Assembly (NCBI RefSeq): GCF_033193315.1
Contig: NZ_CP136187.1
Span: forward strand, 434,001 to 498,000
Direction: 5' to 3'
DNA length: 64,000 nucleotides
Origin: Agathobaculum sp. NTUH-O15-33
GTDB lineage: Bacteria; Bacillota; Clostridia; Oscillospirales; Butyricicoccaceae
In this document: positions 7,132 to 17,140 of the stretch, piece after piece
How positions within the stretch are numbered: the stretch's first letter is position 1
Layout: each line of letters starts with the position of its first letter
Program-made: the position numbers and the translations under genes
Notes under the pieces: generated by a model
The model's input: only the letters and a program-made list of their open reading frames with translations
Told to the model about the DNA's origin: nothing
The model's database searches: none

Positions 7132-9606
7132 TTGGCAACTGGCAAAAGAAAATCGCATCGCTTTGGGCACGGCTTAGCGCGCGTGCTGCTTACGCTGCTG
7201 CTTATTGGCGTGCTGTGCGGCTGCTTCTGCGGCATGGCGTTCGCCTATTATGTGCATGCTTATATCAATCCCTCGATCGAGGAGACCGTAAGCGAGATGA
7301 GCATGGGGATGGGGCTTGACCTCAACTCGTTCATCTATTCGGTCGACCCCGAAACCGGAGAGGAAAAGCTGTACGAAACGCTCAAAGGCACGGAAAACCG
7401 CATTTGGGTCGATGGCGACCAGATCCCGCAGAACCTGAAAAACGCGGTCGTCGCGATCGAGGACCAGCGCTTTTATCAGCACAAGGGCGTGGACTGGAAG
7501 CGCACGCTGGGCGCGGTTCAGACATGGCTGTTCGGCGGCGGCCAATACGGCGGCTCGACGATTACCCAGCAGCTGATTAAGAACATGACGCAAGAGGACG
7601 ATTACTCGGTCAAGCGCAAGGTGAACGAAATTTTCCGCGCGCTCGCTTTTGAAAAAGAGATCGACGACAAAGAGCGCATCCTCGAAATGTACCTGAATAC
7701 GATCTATCTGGGGCGCAACACCTATGGCGTTAAAACCGCGGCGGCGACCTACTTCGGCAAGGAAATATCCGATCTCGATCTCGCCGAGTGCGCAATCTTG
7801 GCCGGTATCACCAACAATCCTTCGCTGTACGATCCCTACACCTACCCGAGCAACATCAAAAAACGGCAGGAGACCATTCTGGAGCAGATGCTCAAGCAGG
7901 GGATGATCACGCAGGCGGAGCACGACGCGGCGGTGGCCGAGGAGCTCAATTACCGTTCGGTCGAACTGTATAACCAAGATCTGTCCGAGCCGTACACCTA
8001 TTTCACCGACGCCGTCATCAAGGACGTGATTAAGGACCTGATGGATCAGAAGGGCGTATCACAACTGGTTGCGTCCAACATGGTAAACTCCGGCGGCCTG
8101 AAAATTTACGCGACGATCGATACCCGCGTCCAGCAGATCATGGACGAGGAGTATAATAACGCGGAAAACTTCCCGAACTATGAGCGCGACGGCATGCTGC
8201 CGGAAAGCGCGATGGTCATCACGGATAAGCAGGGCAACATTCGCGGCATCGTTGGCGGTCGAGGCGAAAAGAAGGGCAAGCTGTCCTTCTCCCGCGCGAC
8301 GGATGCCAAGCGTCAGCCCGGTTCGTCGATCAAGCCGCTGTCCACCTATGGCCCCGCGATGGACAAGGGCATTATCGTGCCCACCTCCAGCGTTTATGAC
8401 AAGCCGCTCAAGGAAGTGGACGGCAAGATGTGGCCGCGCAACGACTCCGGCCGCTATACCGGCGGGGCGATGGTCGTCAAGACCGCGCTGGCCCACTCGG
8501 TCAACACCGTGGCGGTGCAGATCATGAATATGCTCACGCCGCAGGCTTCTTTTGACTTCCTGACCCAGCGGCTGGGCTTCCAAGGATCTCTTGTTGCAAA
8601 CCGTCAGAACGCGGACGGCTCGGTATCCTCCGATATCGATCTTGCGCCGCTGGCGCTCGGCGGCCTGACCGACGGCGTGACCGTACGTCAGATGGCGGGC
8701 GGCTTCTCCGCCTTCATCAACGACGGCGTGTTCGGCGGTACGCGCACCTATACCAAGGTGCTCGATTCCGAGGGCAATGTGGTGCTGGAAAACAATCCGC
8801 GCACCGATCTCGGCTTTGAAAACGTGCGGACCGCCTACTACATGCTCGAATGCATGCAGGGCACCACCTCGTTCGGCACCGCGACCAACGCGACCATCCC
8901 CGGCGTACAGACCGCCGGTAAGACCGGTACGACGAGCGCGAACTACGATATCTGGTTCTGCGGCCTGACGCCAAAGTATTCCGGGGCTGTTTGGGTCGGC
9001 TATGACAAAAACTATACGCTGAACGGCCTATACGGCCGAAACGCGGCCGCGATATGGACCACGATCATGCGGCGCGTGCATGAGGGCGATTCGGGCCTTG
9101 TGTTCGATTCGCACCCGCAGGATTTCGTCAACGCAAGCTACTGCATGGACAGCGGTCTCGCTCCCTCAGGCGCGTGCCGTTCGGCGGGCCGCGTTGCGAC
9201 CGGTCGTTTCTACAAGGATCAGGTGCCCACGGAGATCTGTAAGCATCAGGGCTATCAGAAATATAACCTGAGCGGCGGCATCGACGTGCCGGACGAGACC
9301 AAGGAACCCGATGATAAGGATAAGCCGGAAGAAAAGCCGGAGGAAAAACCGGTCGATCCCTCGACGGTCGACCCGGAAACCGGCTTGCCTTCCACCACTG
9401 ATCCGGAAGGCGGCGTGACCAATCCGGGCGGTACGACCGATCCCGGCGGCACAACCGATCCGGGTGGAACGACCGATCCCGGCGGTACGACTGACCCGGG
9501 TGGGACGACCGACCCCGGCGGTACGACCGATCCGGGCGGCACGACCGATCCCGGCGGTACGCCGGAACCCGAGCCGGAGCCTTCGCCGGACGACCCGGAG
9601 GCATAA
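7132..9606 (+). CDS. Class A penicillin-binding protein (PBP1A family)
   Basis: 824 aa bifunctional peptidoglycan synthase. A cytoplasmic basic tail and one TM helix (residues about 18-42) lead to a GT51 glycosyltransferase domain with EDQRFYQHKGVDWKR (catalytic Glu) and GGSTITQQLIKN. The transpeptidase domain has SxxK at S398 (GSSIKPL), SVN (AHSVNTVA) and KTGT at K597. A Pro/Gly/Thr tail of hexapeptide repeats ends the protein. The start chosen is TTG 7132, because GGGGAGG lies 6 bp upstream; an in-frame ATG at 7048 would begin only about 9 bp after the promoter -10 box and has no ribosome site. It acts at the outer face of the membrane. Confidence 0.92.
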   Translation: MATGKRKSHRFGHGLARVLLTLLLIGVLCGCFCGMAFAYYVHAYINPSIEETVSEMSMGMGLDLNSFIYSVDPETGEEKLYETLKGTENRIWVDGDQIPQNLKNAVVAIEDQRFYQHKGVDWKRTLGAVQTWLFGGGQYGGSTITQQLIKNMTQEDDYSVKRKVNEIFRALAFEKEIDDKERILEMYLNTIYLGRNTYGVKTAAATYFGKEISDLDLAECAILAGITNNPSLYDPYTYPSNIKKRQETILEQMLKQGMITQAEHDAAVAEELNYRSVELYNQDLSEPYTYFTDAVIKDVIKDLMDQKGVSQLVASNMVNSGGLKIYATIDTRVQQIMDEEYNNAENFPNYERDGMLPESAMVITDKQGNIRGIVGGRGEKKGKLSFSRATDAKRQPGSSIKPLSTYGPAMDKGIIVPTSSVYDKPLKEVDGKMWPRNDSGRYTGGAMVVKTALAHSVNTVAVQIMNMLTPQASFDFLTQRLGFQGSLVANRQNADGSVSSDIDLAPLALGGLTDGVTVRQMAGGFSAFINDGVFGGTRTYTKVLDSEGNVVLENNPRTDLGFENVRTAYYMLECMQGTTSFGTATNATIPGVQTAGKTGTTSANYDIWFCGLTPKYSGAVWVGYDKNYTLNGLYGRNAAAIWTTIMRRVHEGDSGLVFDSHPQDFVNASYCMDSGLAPSGACRSAGRVATGRFYKDQVPTEICKHQGYQKYNLSGGIDVPDETKEPDDKDKPEEKPEEKPVDPSTVDPETGLPSTTDPEGGVTNPGGTTDPGGTTDPGGTTDPGGTTDPGGTTDPGGTTDPGGTTDPGGTPEPEPEPSPDDPEA
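9421..9558 (+). repeat. 18-bp tandem repeat coding the TTDPGG tail of the PBP
   Basis: Seven hexapeptide units TTDPGG preceded by one degenerate NPGGT unit, encoded with synonymous variation (ccc/ccg, ggc/ggt/gga). The tail probably spans cell-wall layers; repeat number is likely variable among strains. Confidence 0.9.
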
Positions 9607-9660
9607 CGTCCGGCAAAACAGCACAAACTAGCAAAACAGCAAAACTTTTTTCAGCGCCGC

Positions 9661-9945
9661 ACAAGGCCGCACACATTGGGGAGGCAGCGGTGCCCTGTAC
9701 CCGCAATCCGCTATAGCGGGGATGATGCGGGGAAGGAGGGACGTCGTTTCGATGCGGCGTCCGCCCACAGAGCGATGAGAGACCGGTACTGCGCAACGGA
9801 GGACTGCGAACCATGTCAGGCGGGGAACCGAGCAGCATTAAGCAGAAACCATCGTGTGCCGCAGATCTGCCGATCTTGAGCTCGACGTGCGGAAAGGCAA
9901 TCGGGAAGGCGATCTCGAATTTCCCGCGTGCGGTCTTGTGGGGCG
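9661..9945 (+). ncRNA. ffs: Signal recognition particle RNA (large Firmicutes type)
   Basis: The 5' region has GGCAGCGGTGCCCTGTACCC and CCGCTATAGCGGGG, the Alu-domain signature of large bacterial SRP RNAs. Near 9813 the domain IV signature appears: CATGTCAGG, then GGAA, then GAGCAGCA. The ends pair: CAAGGCCGCAC at 9662 with GTGCGGTCTTG near 9938. Length about 280 nt. It sits directly before dnaX, the usual neighbourhood in Firmicutes. Exact ends are estimated from the pairing. It assembles with Ffh to target nascent membrane proteins. Confidence 0.92.
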
Positions 9946-9988
9946 CTGAAAAAAGATCAAATGCGCTTTTGCATAAAGTTCATAGACT

Positions 9989-10014
9989 GAGGCGGGCATA
10001 CGCCCGCCTCTTTA
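9989..10014 (+). terminator. Intrinsic terminator after the SRP RNA
   Basis: GAGGCGGGC, loop ATAC, GCCCGCCTC, then TTTAT. It lies between the RNA gene and dnaX. Confidence 0.8.
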
Positions 10015-10044
10015 TGGTATTATTGATGGAAAGGGGCGGTGTGC

Positions 10045-11664
<1,620 letters not shown>

Positions 11665-11695
11665 GATACGAATTTAAAGGAGGACATCGTTTCAT

Positions 11696-12058
11696 ATGGC
11701 AAAGGGAAAATTTGGCGGCTTCGGTGGAGGCGGCATGAACATGCAGGCGATGATGAAGCAGGCGCAGAAGATGCAGGCCGATATGGTCAAGGCGCAGGAA
11801 GAGATCGCCCAGATGGAGACTGAGGCGACCGCCGGCGGCGGCGCGGTGACCGTGACCGTTTCCGGCACGAGCGAACTGAAAAAAATCGAGATTAAGCCCG
11901 AGGTGGTCGATCCCGACGATATTGAAATGCTGCAGGATCTGATTCTCGCGGCGGTGAACGAGGCGTTCCGCACGGCCCAGCAGAAGAGCCAGAGCCAGAT
12001 GTCCGCGATCACCGGCGGTATGGGCGGCTTAGGCGGCATGGGCGGCGGCCTGTTCTGA
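11696..12058 (+). CDS. YbaB/EbfC nucleoid-associated protein
   Basis: 120 aa. The N-terminus is Met/Gln-rich ([20 protein letters not shown]) with a helical hairpin; the core [20 protein letters not shown] is the YbaB hallmark, and a Gly/Met-rich tail ([14 protein letters not shown]) ends the protein. The family forms DNA-binding dimers. AAAGGAGG precedes the ATG; the stop codon overlaps the recR start (TGATG). Confidence 0.93.
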   Translation: MAKGKFGGFGGGGMNMQAMMKQAQKMQADMVKAQEEIAQMETEATAGGGAVTVTVSGTSELKKIEIKPEVVDPDDIEMLQDLILAAVNEAFRTAQQKSQSQMSAITGGMGGLGGMGGGLF

Positions 12059-12657
12059 TGGACTACTTTGCGCCGCCCGTGGAGCGGCTGATCGAAGAAT
12101 TTGCCAAGCTGCCGGGCATCGGACAAAAGACCGCCCAGCGGCTGGCTTTTCATGTTCTGACGCTGCCCATCGAAGCGGCCGACCGCTTTGCGGACGCTAT
12201 CCGCGACGCGAAGGCGAAGACCTGCCTGTGCAAGCGGTGCCAGAACCTGTCGGACAGCGAGACCTGCCCCATCTGCGCCAACGCTTCGCGCGACCAGAAA
12301 ACGGTTTGCGTGGTGGCCGATCCGCGCGATGTGATCGCGTTTGAGCGCACCAAGGAATACGGGGGGCTGTACCATGTGCTGCATGGCACGCTGTCGCCCC
12401 TGAACCACGTCGGGCCGGATGATATCCGCATCCGCGAGCTGGTGCAGCGTGTCGCCGACGAGGATGTGCAGGAGGTCATTCTGGCCACCAATCCGGATAC
12501 TGAAGGCGAGGCGACCGCGATGTACATCTCGCGCCTTTTAAGCCCGTTTGAGATCAAAATCACGCGGCTGGCCTATGGCGTGCCGGTCGGCGGCCATTTG
12601 GAATATGTGGACGAGGTCACGCTGACCCGCGCCCTAGAGGGCCGCCGCGAGCTGTAA
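12058..12657 (+). CDS. recR: Recombination protein RecR
   Basis: 199 aa, the normal family length. An HhH motif (KLPGIGQKTAQRLAFHVL, residues about 17-34) precedes a Cys4 zinc finger (CLCKRCQNLSDSETCPIC, about 57-74), a Toprim domain starting VVADPRDVIAFE, and the C-terminal RLAYGVPVGGHLEYVDEVTL. It acts with RecFO in loading RecA at gaps. It is translationally coupled to the YbaB gene. Confidence 0.95.
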   Translation: MDYFAPPVERLIEEFAKLPGIGQKTAQRLAFHVLTLPIEAADRFADAIRDAKAKTCLCKRCQNLSDSETCPICANASRDQKTVCVVADPRDVIAFERTKEYGGLYHVLHGTLSPLNHVGPDDIRIRELVQRVADEDVQEVILATNPDTEGEATAMYISRLLSPFEIKITRLAYGVPVGGHLEYVDEVTLTRALEGRREL

Positions 12658-12707
12658 CGCCCCGCCCGCCACCTGCTTTAATTCATCCACCGGGAGGAAA
12701 CCAACCT

Positions 12708-14303
12708 GTGTCAAACCTAGTCAAAGAAATTGAAAACCGGCGCACATTTGCGATCATTTCGCACCCTGACGCCGGCAAAACCACAATCACGGAAAAATTC
12801 CTGCTGTACGGCGGCGCCATTCAGGAAGCCGGTATGGTAAAGGGCAAGAAAAACAGCCGCCACGCCGTGTCCGACTGGATGGAGATCGAAAAGCAGCGCG
12901 GTATTTCAGTCACCAGCTCGGTTTTGCAGTTCCAGTATAACGGCAAGTGCATCAACATTCTGGACACGCCGGGCCATCAGGACTTTTCTGAGGATACCTA
13001 CCGCACGCTGATGGCGGCGGATTCCGCCGTTATGGTCATCGATGCGTCCAAGGGCGTGGAAATGCAGACGCGCAAGCTGTTCAAGGTGTGCGCGATGCGC
13101 GGCGTGCCCATTTTTACCTTCATCAACAAGATGGACCGTGAAGCGCGCGACCCATACGAGCTGCTGGAGGAGATCGAGAACGAGCTCGGCATCGGCACCT
13201 ATGCGGTCAACTGGCCCATCGGCTCCGGCCCGCGTTTCCGCGGCGTGTATGACCGCATGGACGATCAGGTGATCCAATTTGACGGCGCGGATTTTCGGCA
13301 TGAGATCAAGGCGACCCGCCTGTCGATCGACGACCCGATTCTGGAAGGCACGATGCCAAAGGAACAGTATGATACCCTGTGCGACGATATTGAGCTGCTC
13401 TCCGGCGCGGGGGATGCGTTCGATCTGGAAGCGGTGCACGCGGGCAAGCTGTCGCCGGTATTCTTCGGTTCGGCGCTGACCAATTTCGGCGTGGAGCCGT
13501 TTTTGGAAAAATTCCTTGAAATGTCCACGCCGCCGTCCCCCCGTAAGGCTGATATCGGCGTGATCGACCCGTTTGACGAGCATTTTTCCGCGTTTGTCTT
13601 TAAAATTCAGGCCAATATGAACAAGGCCCACCGCGACCGCGTGGCCTTTATGCGCATCTGCTCAGGCAAGTTCGAGCGCGGGCAGGATGTGCTGCATGTA
13701 CAGTCGGGTAAAAAAATGTCCCTTGCCGCGCCGCAGCAGCTGATGGCGCAGGACCGCTCGGTCGTCGACGAGGCGTACGCGGGCGATATCATCGGTATTT
13801 TTGATCCCGGCGTGTTTTCCATCGGCGACACGGTGTGCGATCCCAAGCGCAAATGCGTCTATTCCGGCATTCCGACCTTTGCGCCCGAGCTGTTCGCGCG
13901 CGTCCGGCAAAAGGACACGCTTAAGCGGAAGCAGTTCGTCAAGGGCGTGGAACAGATCGCGCAGGAAGGCGCGATACAGATCTTCCGCGAGCCGAACTCC
14001 GGCATGGAGGAGGTCATCGTCGGCGTGGTGGGCGTTTTGCAGTTTGAAGTGCTCGAATACCGCCTGAAAAACGAGTATAACGTCGAAATCATCCGTGAGA
14101 TGCTTCCCTATGAGCACCTCCGCTGGGTCGAAAACGACGAGGAGGACTTTGATATCAAGTCGCTCGTACTCACGAGCGATACCAAGCCGGTGCAGGACTT
14201 CCGGGGCAATTATCTGCTCCTGTTCACCTCGCCTTGGAACGTCACCTATGCGACCGACCACAACGAGGGCCTGCGCTTGGCCGAATTTTCGGAAAACACC
14301 TGA
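12708..14303 (+). CDS. prfC: Peptide chain release factor 3 (RF3 GTPase)
   Basis: 531 aa translational GTPase that recycles RF1/RF2. The G1 motif is SHPDAGKTT (residues 18-26), switch II DTPGHQDFSEDT, and G4 NKMD. The early NSRHAVSDWMEIEKQRGISV segment and the C-terminal NYLLLFTSPWNVTYATDHN are specific to RF3 rather than EF-G. The start is GTG with GGGAGG 9 bp upstream. It follows recR by 50 bp and may be read from the same transcript. Confidence 0.95.
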   Translation: MSNLVKEIENRRTFAIISHPDAGKTTITEKFLLYGGAIQEAGMVKGKKNSRHAVSDWMEIEKQRGISVTSSVLQFQYNGKCINILDTPGHQDFSEDTYRTLMAADSAVMVIDASKGVEMQTRKLFKVCAMRGVPIFTFINKMDREARDPYELLEEIENELGIGTYAVNWPIGSGPRFRGVYDRMDDQVIQFDGADFRHEIKATRLSIDDPILEGTMPKEQYDTLCDDIELLSGAGDAFDLEAVHAGKLSPVFFGSALTNFGVEPFLEKFLEMSTPPSPRKADIGVIDPFDEHFSAFVFKIQANMNKAHRDRVAFMRICSGKFERGQDVLHVQSGKKMSLAAPQQLMAQDRSVVDEAYAGDIIGIFDPGVFSIGDTVCDPKRKCVYSGIPTFAPELFARVRQKDTLKRKQFVKGVEQIAQEGAIQIFREPNSGMEEVIVGVVGVLQFEVLEYRLKNEYNVEIIREMLPYEHLRWVENDEEDFDIKSLVLTSDTKPVQDFRGNYLLLFTSPWNVTYATDHNEGLRLAEFSENT

Positions 14304-14358
14304 GCGTTCTGCCGATCAGAAGAGGTGCCTAGGAAAGAAAGGTACCTTCAAAATAAAC

Positions 14359-14387
14359 TTGACATAATAGCAAGGTACCTGTATAAT
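14359..14387 (+). promoter_or_regulatory. Consensus promoter for the MarR gene
   Basis: Perfect TTGACA, 17 bp, perfect TATAAT. The spacer contains one half of a long inverted repeat. Confidence 0.85.
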
Positions 14388-14411
14388 GAAAATACAAGGT
14401 ACCTTGCTATT
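14366..14411. promoter_or_regulatory. Probable MarR operator
   Basis: AATAGCAAGGTACCT at 14366-14380 and its exact reverse complement AGGTACCTTGCTATT at 14397-14411 flank the -10 box. A third AAGGTACCTT core lies at 14339-14348, upstream of the -35. Such placement on promoter and start region would give autorepression by the MarR protein encoded next. Confidence 0.7.
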
Positions 14412-14433
14412 ATTTTTTTAGGAGGCGTGATCC

Positions 14434-15117
14434 ATGTCTGATCTGAACGAACAATTACTGGAACAGCTTTTACAACTCAGCGCACAGCTGCACCGGTTCC
14501 AGATACTGCGCTACCGGGATCGCGGGCCGCTGGGCAATCCGCACCGTGGGCAGGGGCGGGTGCTGTCTATTTTAAAGCTGCAACCCAAAATCAGCCAGAA
14601 GGAATTGAGCTATCTGCTTGATATGCGCAACCAGTCGCTGGGCGAGCTGCTGGGCAAGCTGGAGCAAAAGGGCTACCTGACCCGCAAGCCGTCGGAGACC
14701 GACCGGCGCACGGCTATGATCGAGCTGACGCCGGAGGGCGAAGCCGCGGCAAACAGCGTGGGGGACGACCAAGGCGATACCGATAAGCTTTTTGCTTCCC
14801 TGTCCGACGAAGAGAAGGCCGAGCTGGAGGAATATCTGGCCCGCCTGATCGCCTCGCTGGAGGAAACCTTGGCGCAAGCCGGCGCGGACGACCGGCGGCC
14901 GGGCTTCGACGGCCCGCCGCACCGTGGCCCGCACCACGGCGGCCCGGACCCGCGTTTAGCGTTCGGCGGTCCGCATGAGCCGCATGGTCCCCGCGGCCCG
15001 CTTGACCGGAGGGGCGGATGGGGCGCGCCGCATGAAAGGCCGCCCTTTCCCCGCGGCTGGGCCGATGCGTCCGATGAGAGGCAACCTCCCGAGGACGACG
15101 GCCGCGAGCAGCCGTAA
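14434..15117 (+). CDS. MarR-family transcriptional regulator with His/Pro/Gly-rich tail
   Basis: 227 aa. Residues 1-145 are a standard winged-helix MarR domain (QGRVLSILKLQPKISQKELS, LLDMRNQSLGELLGKLEQKG, ETDRRTAMIELTPEG). Beyond residue 150 comes a low-complexity tail of about 75 residues rich in His, Pro, Gly and Arg (PPHRGPHHGGPDPR, GPHEPHGPRGP) that is not part of the family and could bind metal or be disordered. GGAGG lies 9 bp before the ATG. A palindromic operator overlaps its promoter. The downstream gene is a decayed TMEM175-like channel, perhaps a former target. Confidence 0.85.
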   Translation: MSDLNEQLLEQLLQLSAQLHRFQILRYRDRGPLGNPHRGQGRVLSILKLQPKISQKELSYLLDMRNQSLGELLGKLEQKGYLTRKPSETDRRTAMIELTPEGEAAANSVGDDQGDTDKLFASLSDEEKAELEEYLARLIASLEETLAQAGADDRRPGFDGPPHRGPHHGGPDPRLAFGGPHEPHGPRGPLDRRGGWGAPHERPPFPRGWADASDERQPPEDDGREQP

Positions 15118-15129
15118 AGGGGGCTTGCT

Positions 15130-15275
15130 ATGCGTGTTTCGCCGGAACGGCTGAAGGCATTCAGCGACGGCGTGATGGCCATTGCCATCACGCCGATGGC
15201 GTTCGGATACCGCTGCCCGAACAGTTTGACCGGGCGGGTGTTTTAAGCTTGCTCGCGGCGGCGCGCGGCGGATAA
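15130..15275 (+). pseudogene. Remnant of a TMEM175/DUF1211-type membrane protein
   Basis: The frame from ATG 15130 reads MRVSPERLKAFSDGVMAIAI, the unmistakable N-terminus of TMEM175-family potassium channels (RL.AFSDGV.AIAIT). It then goes out of frame near 15208: one missing base restores IPLPEQFDRAGVLSLLAAA, which is the expected continuation, and that frame stops at 15273. Only about 48 of roughly 200 residues remain, so the gene is both frameshifted and truncated. A terminator follows directly. It sits 12 bp after the MarR gene. Confidence 0.75.
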
Positions 15276-15281
15276 CTGAAG

Positions 15282-15325
15282 AAAACGCGGCCCGCATGGA
15301 ATGGGTTCCATACGGGCCGCGTTTT
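15282..15325. terminator. Bidirectional terminator
   Basis: AAAACGCGGCCCG and CGGGCCGCGTTTT with further pairing ATGGAA/TTCCAT inside. It lies between the TMEM175 remnant (plus) and the end of a membrane-protein gene (minus). Confidence 0.85.
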
Positions 15326-15333
15326 ATTTGTGT

Positions 15334-15912
15334 TTATGTGAGGGGATCGTCCTCACGGGCCTTTACCGCGCGAAGATACAGCCAAAACAGCGCGAGCATG
15401 ATGATATAGCCCACATACTGCGCCGCGATGCTCAGCATGTACTGCTCCATCATCTGAAAGGTCGCCGCGACGACCGAGCAAAGCAGCGGCGCGTAGAAGC
15501 ACCAGCGAATCCGGCGCGCGGGAAAGGCGTAGCCCTGCGGGATGATGCGCTCATCCAGCGCCCAAAACAAATTGAATTCGCTGAGCAGGTTGAAGATGCC
15601 CCCGGTCATGATCAGCAGCAGCGCGAAGATGGAAAGCGTGTCGACCGCGATCTGACGCTGCATCAGCAGCGAGCAGACGATCGAAAGGGCAAGCAGCACG
15701 ACTGTGATGATCTGATACGCAAAGGCGCGGCCAAAGCGCACGGATTCGTCCGCAAGGCGCTTGAGATGAAGCACCATGATGGCGTAAGCCGCGAGGGAAA
15801 GCAGGCTGCCGGCGACGTTTACGGCAAAAGAATCGGTCAGCCCGGTCAGCCCTGCCAGCGCCGAGATCAACAGGGCGATCCAGATGGCGCGCAGGCTCGT
15901 ATAGATTTTCAT
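15334..15912 (-). CDS. Hypothetical five-helix membrane protein
   Basis: 192 aa. Hydrophobic segments lie at about residues 8-25, 30-50, 65-85, 90-112 and 135-180, joined by short basic loops (HLKRLADESVRFGRAF, FPARRIRWC). No domain was recognised. AAAGGAGG precedes the ATG. It is monocistronic, between a shared terminator and the divergent GntR operon. Confidence 0.7.
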   Translation of the reverse strand: MKIYTSLRAIWIALLISALAGLTGLTDSFAVNVAGSLLSLAAYAIMVLHLKRLADESVRFGRAFAYQIITVVLLALSIVCSLLMQRQIAVDTLSIFALLLIMTGGIFNLLSEFNLFWALDERIIPQGYAFPARRIRWCFYAPLLCSVVAATFQMMEQYMLSIAAQYVGYIIMLALFWLYLRAVKAREDDPLT

Positions 15913-15990
15913 AGGGTTTATTTGCCTCCTTTAATCTTCCTATAGTATAACATGGAAATAAGAAAAATTAAATTATTTTTGGGAAACCTC

Positions 15991-16019
15991 TTGACAAGTG
16001 TGTGCGAATGTATTATTGT
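15991..16019 (+). promoter_or_regulatory. Promoter of the GntR-ABC operon
   Basis: TTGACA, 17 bp, TATTGT. Directly downstream a direct repeat TAGTACAGAAGTACAG (16031-16046) may be the GntR/YtrA binding site. Confidence 0.6.
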
Positions 16020-16059
16020 ATTATCATCATAGTACAGAAGTACAGAGAGGAGCACGGCT

Positions 16060-16449
16060 ATGCAATGGCAACTGAGGGGCGACCGGCCGATCTATCAGCA
16101 GCTGATGGAACAGCTGACCGAGCAGATCGTAAGCGGAGTACTTGGGGCGGGCGACAAAGTGCCGCCGGTGCGCGAGCTTGCGGCGGAAGCGGGCGTGAAC
16201 CCGAACACAATGCAGCGCGCGCTGGCAGATTTAGAGCGGGAAGGCCTGCTGTATACCAACCGAACAAGCGGACGATACGTTACGGAGGATAAGAAAATGA
16301 TCGATTCGGTACGCGAACGGATAGCGGCCGACCGCATCGCGGAGTTTCTATCCGGCATGAATCAACTGGGGTTTACCAAGGAACAAATCATAGCGCTGCT
16401 GGATAAGAGCAGCATCAAGGAGGGGGAGAAGCATGGAGAAAACAAATGA
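16060..16449 (+). CDS. GntR-family regulator, YtrA subfamily
   Basis: 129 aa. Winged helix at residues 5-75 with DRPIYQQLMEQLTEQIVSGV, GDKVPPVRELAAEAGVNPNT and MQRALADLEREGLLYTNR, then only a short two-helix C-terminal part, which defines the YtrA subfamily. Such proteins repress an adjacent ABC transporter operon. Here the ABC ATPase start overlaps its 3' end by 17 bp. AGAGGAG lies upstream of the ATG. Confidence 0.9.
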   Translation: MQWQLRGDRPIYQQLMEQLTEQIVSGVLGAGDKVPPVRELAAEAGVNPNTMQRALADLEREGLLYTNRTSGRYVTEDKKMIDSVRERIAADRIAEFLSGMNQLGFTKEQIIALLDKSSIKEGEKHGENK

Positions 16450-17140
16450 TCTTGTCGTTTGCCAAGGGCTGACCAAGGTATTTGGCACAGTGCGCGCACT
16501 CGACAACCTGAATTTGAATTTGGAGCGCGGCCGCTTTATCGGCCTGCTCGGCCCGAACGGCTCGGGCAAGACCACGGCGATCAAGCTGCTCAACGGTCTG
16601 CTGCAGCCGACGAGCGGAACGGTCACGATCGACGGACACGCGCCCGGCGTATACACCCACAGCGTGGTGAGCTACCTGCCCGACCGGCCCTATCTGAACG
16701 ACTGGATGAAGGTTTGCGATCTGCTGGACTTTATCGGCAACTTCTATAAGGATTTTGACAAGGTAAAGGCCAACGATATGCTCAAGGCTTTGCAGATCAG
16801 CCCGTTCGACCGACTGAAAACGATGAGCAAGGGCACCAAGGAAAAGGTACAGCTCATATTGGTCATGAGCCGCAAGGCGCAGCTTTATCTGCTCGACGAG
16901 CCGATCGGCGGCGTTGACCCGGCCGCGCGAGATTATATTCTCAACACAATTCTTTCCAATTACAGCGAGGACGCGACCGTGCTGCTGTCCACGCATTTGA
17001 TCGCCGATATCGAGCGCGTGCTCGACGAGGTGATCTTCCTGAAAAACGGTGTGCTGACGCTGCATGAGAGCGTGGATACCATTCGCGAGGAGCACGGAAA
17101 ATCCGTCGATATGCTGTTCAGGGAGGTGTTCGCATGCTAA
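16433..17140 (+). CDS. ABC transporter ATP-binding protein
   Basis: 235 aa. Walker A GPNGSGKTT (residues about 36-44) and Walker B LYLLDEPIGGVDP are intact; the signature loop is the degenerate MSKGTKEKVQLI, typical of this YtrB/EcsA-like branch. The H-loop is LSTHLI. It overlaps both the regulator and the permease genes. With the following 6-TM protein it should form an exporter of unknown substrate, probably induced by cell-envelope stress as in other YtrA systems. Confidence 0.9.
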   Translation: MEKTNDLVVCQGLTKVFGTVRALDNLNLNLERGRFIGLLGPNGSGKTTAIKLLNGLLQPTSGTVTIDGHAPGVYTHSVVSYLPDRPYLNDWMKVCDLLDFIGNFYKDFDKVKANDMLKALQISPFDRLKTMSKGTKEKVQLILVMSRKAQLYLLDEPIGGVDPAARDYILNTILSNYSEDATVLLSTHLIADIERVLDEVIFLKNGVLTLHESVDTIREEHGKSVDMLFREVFAC

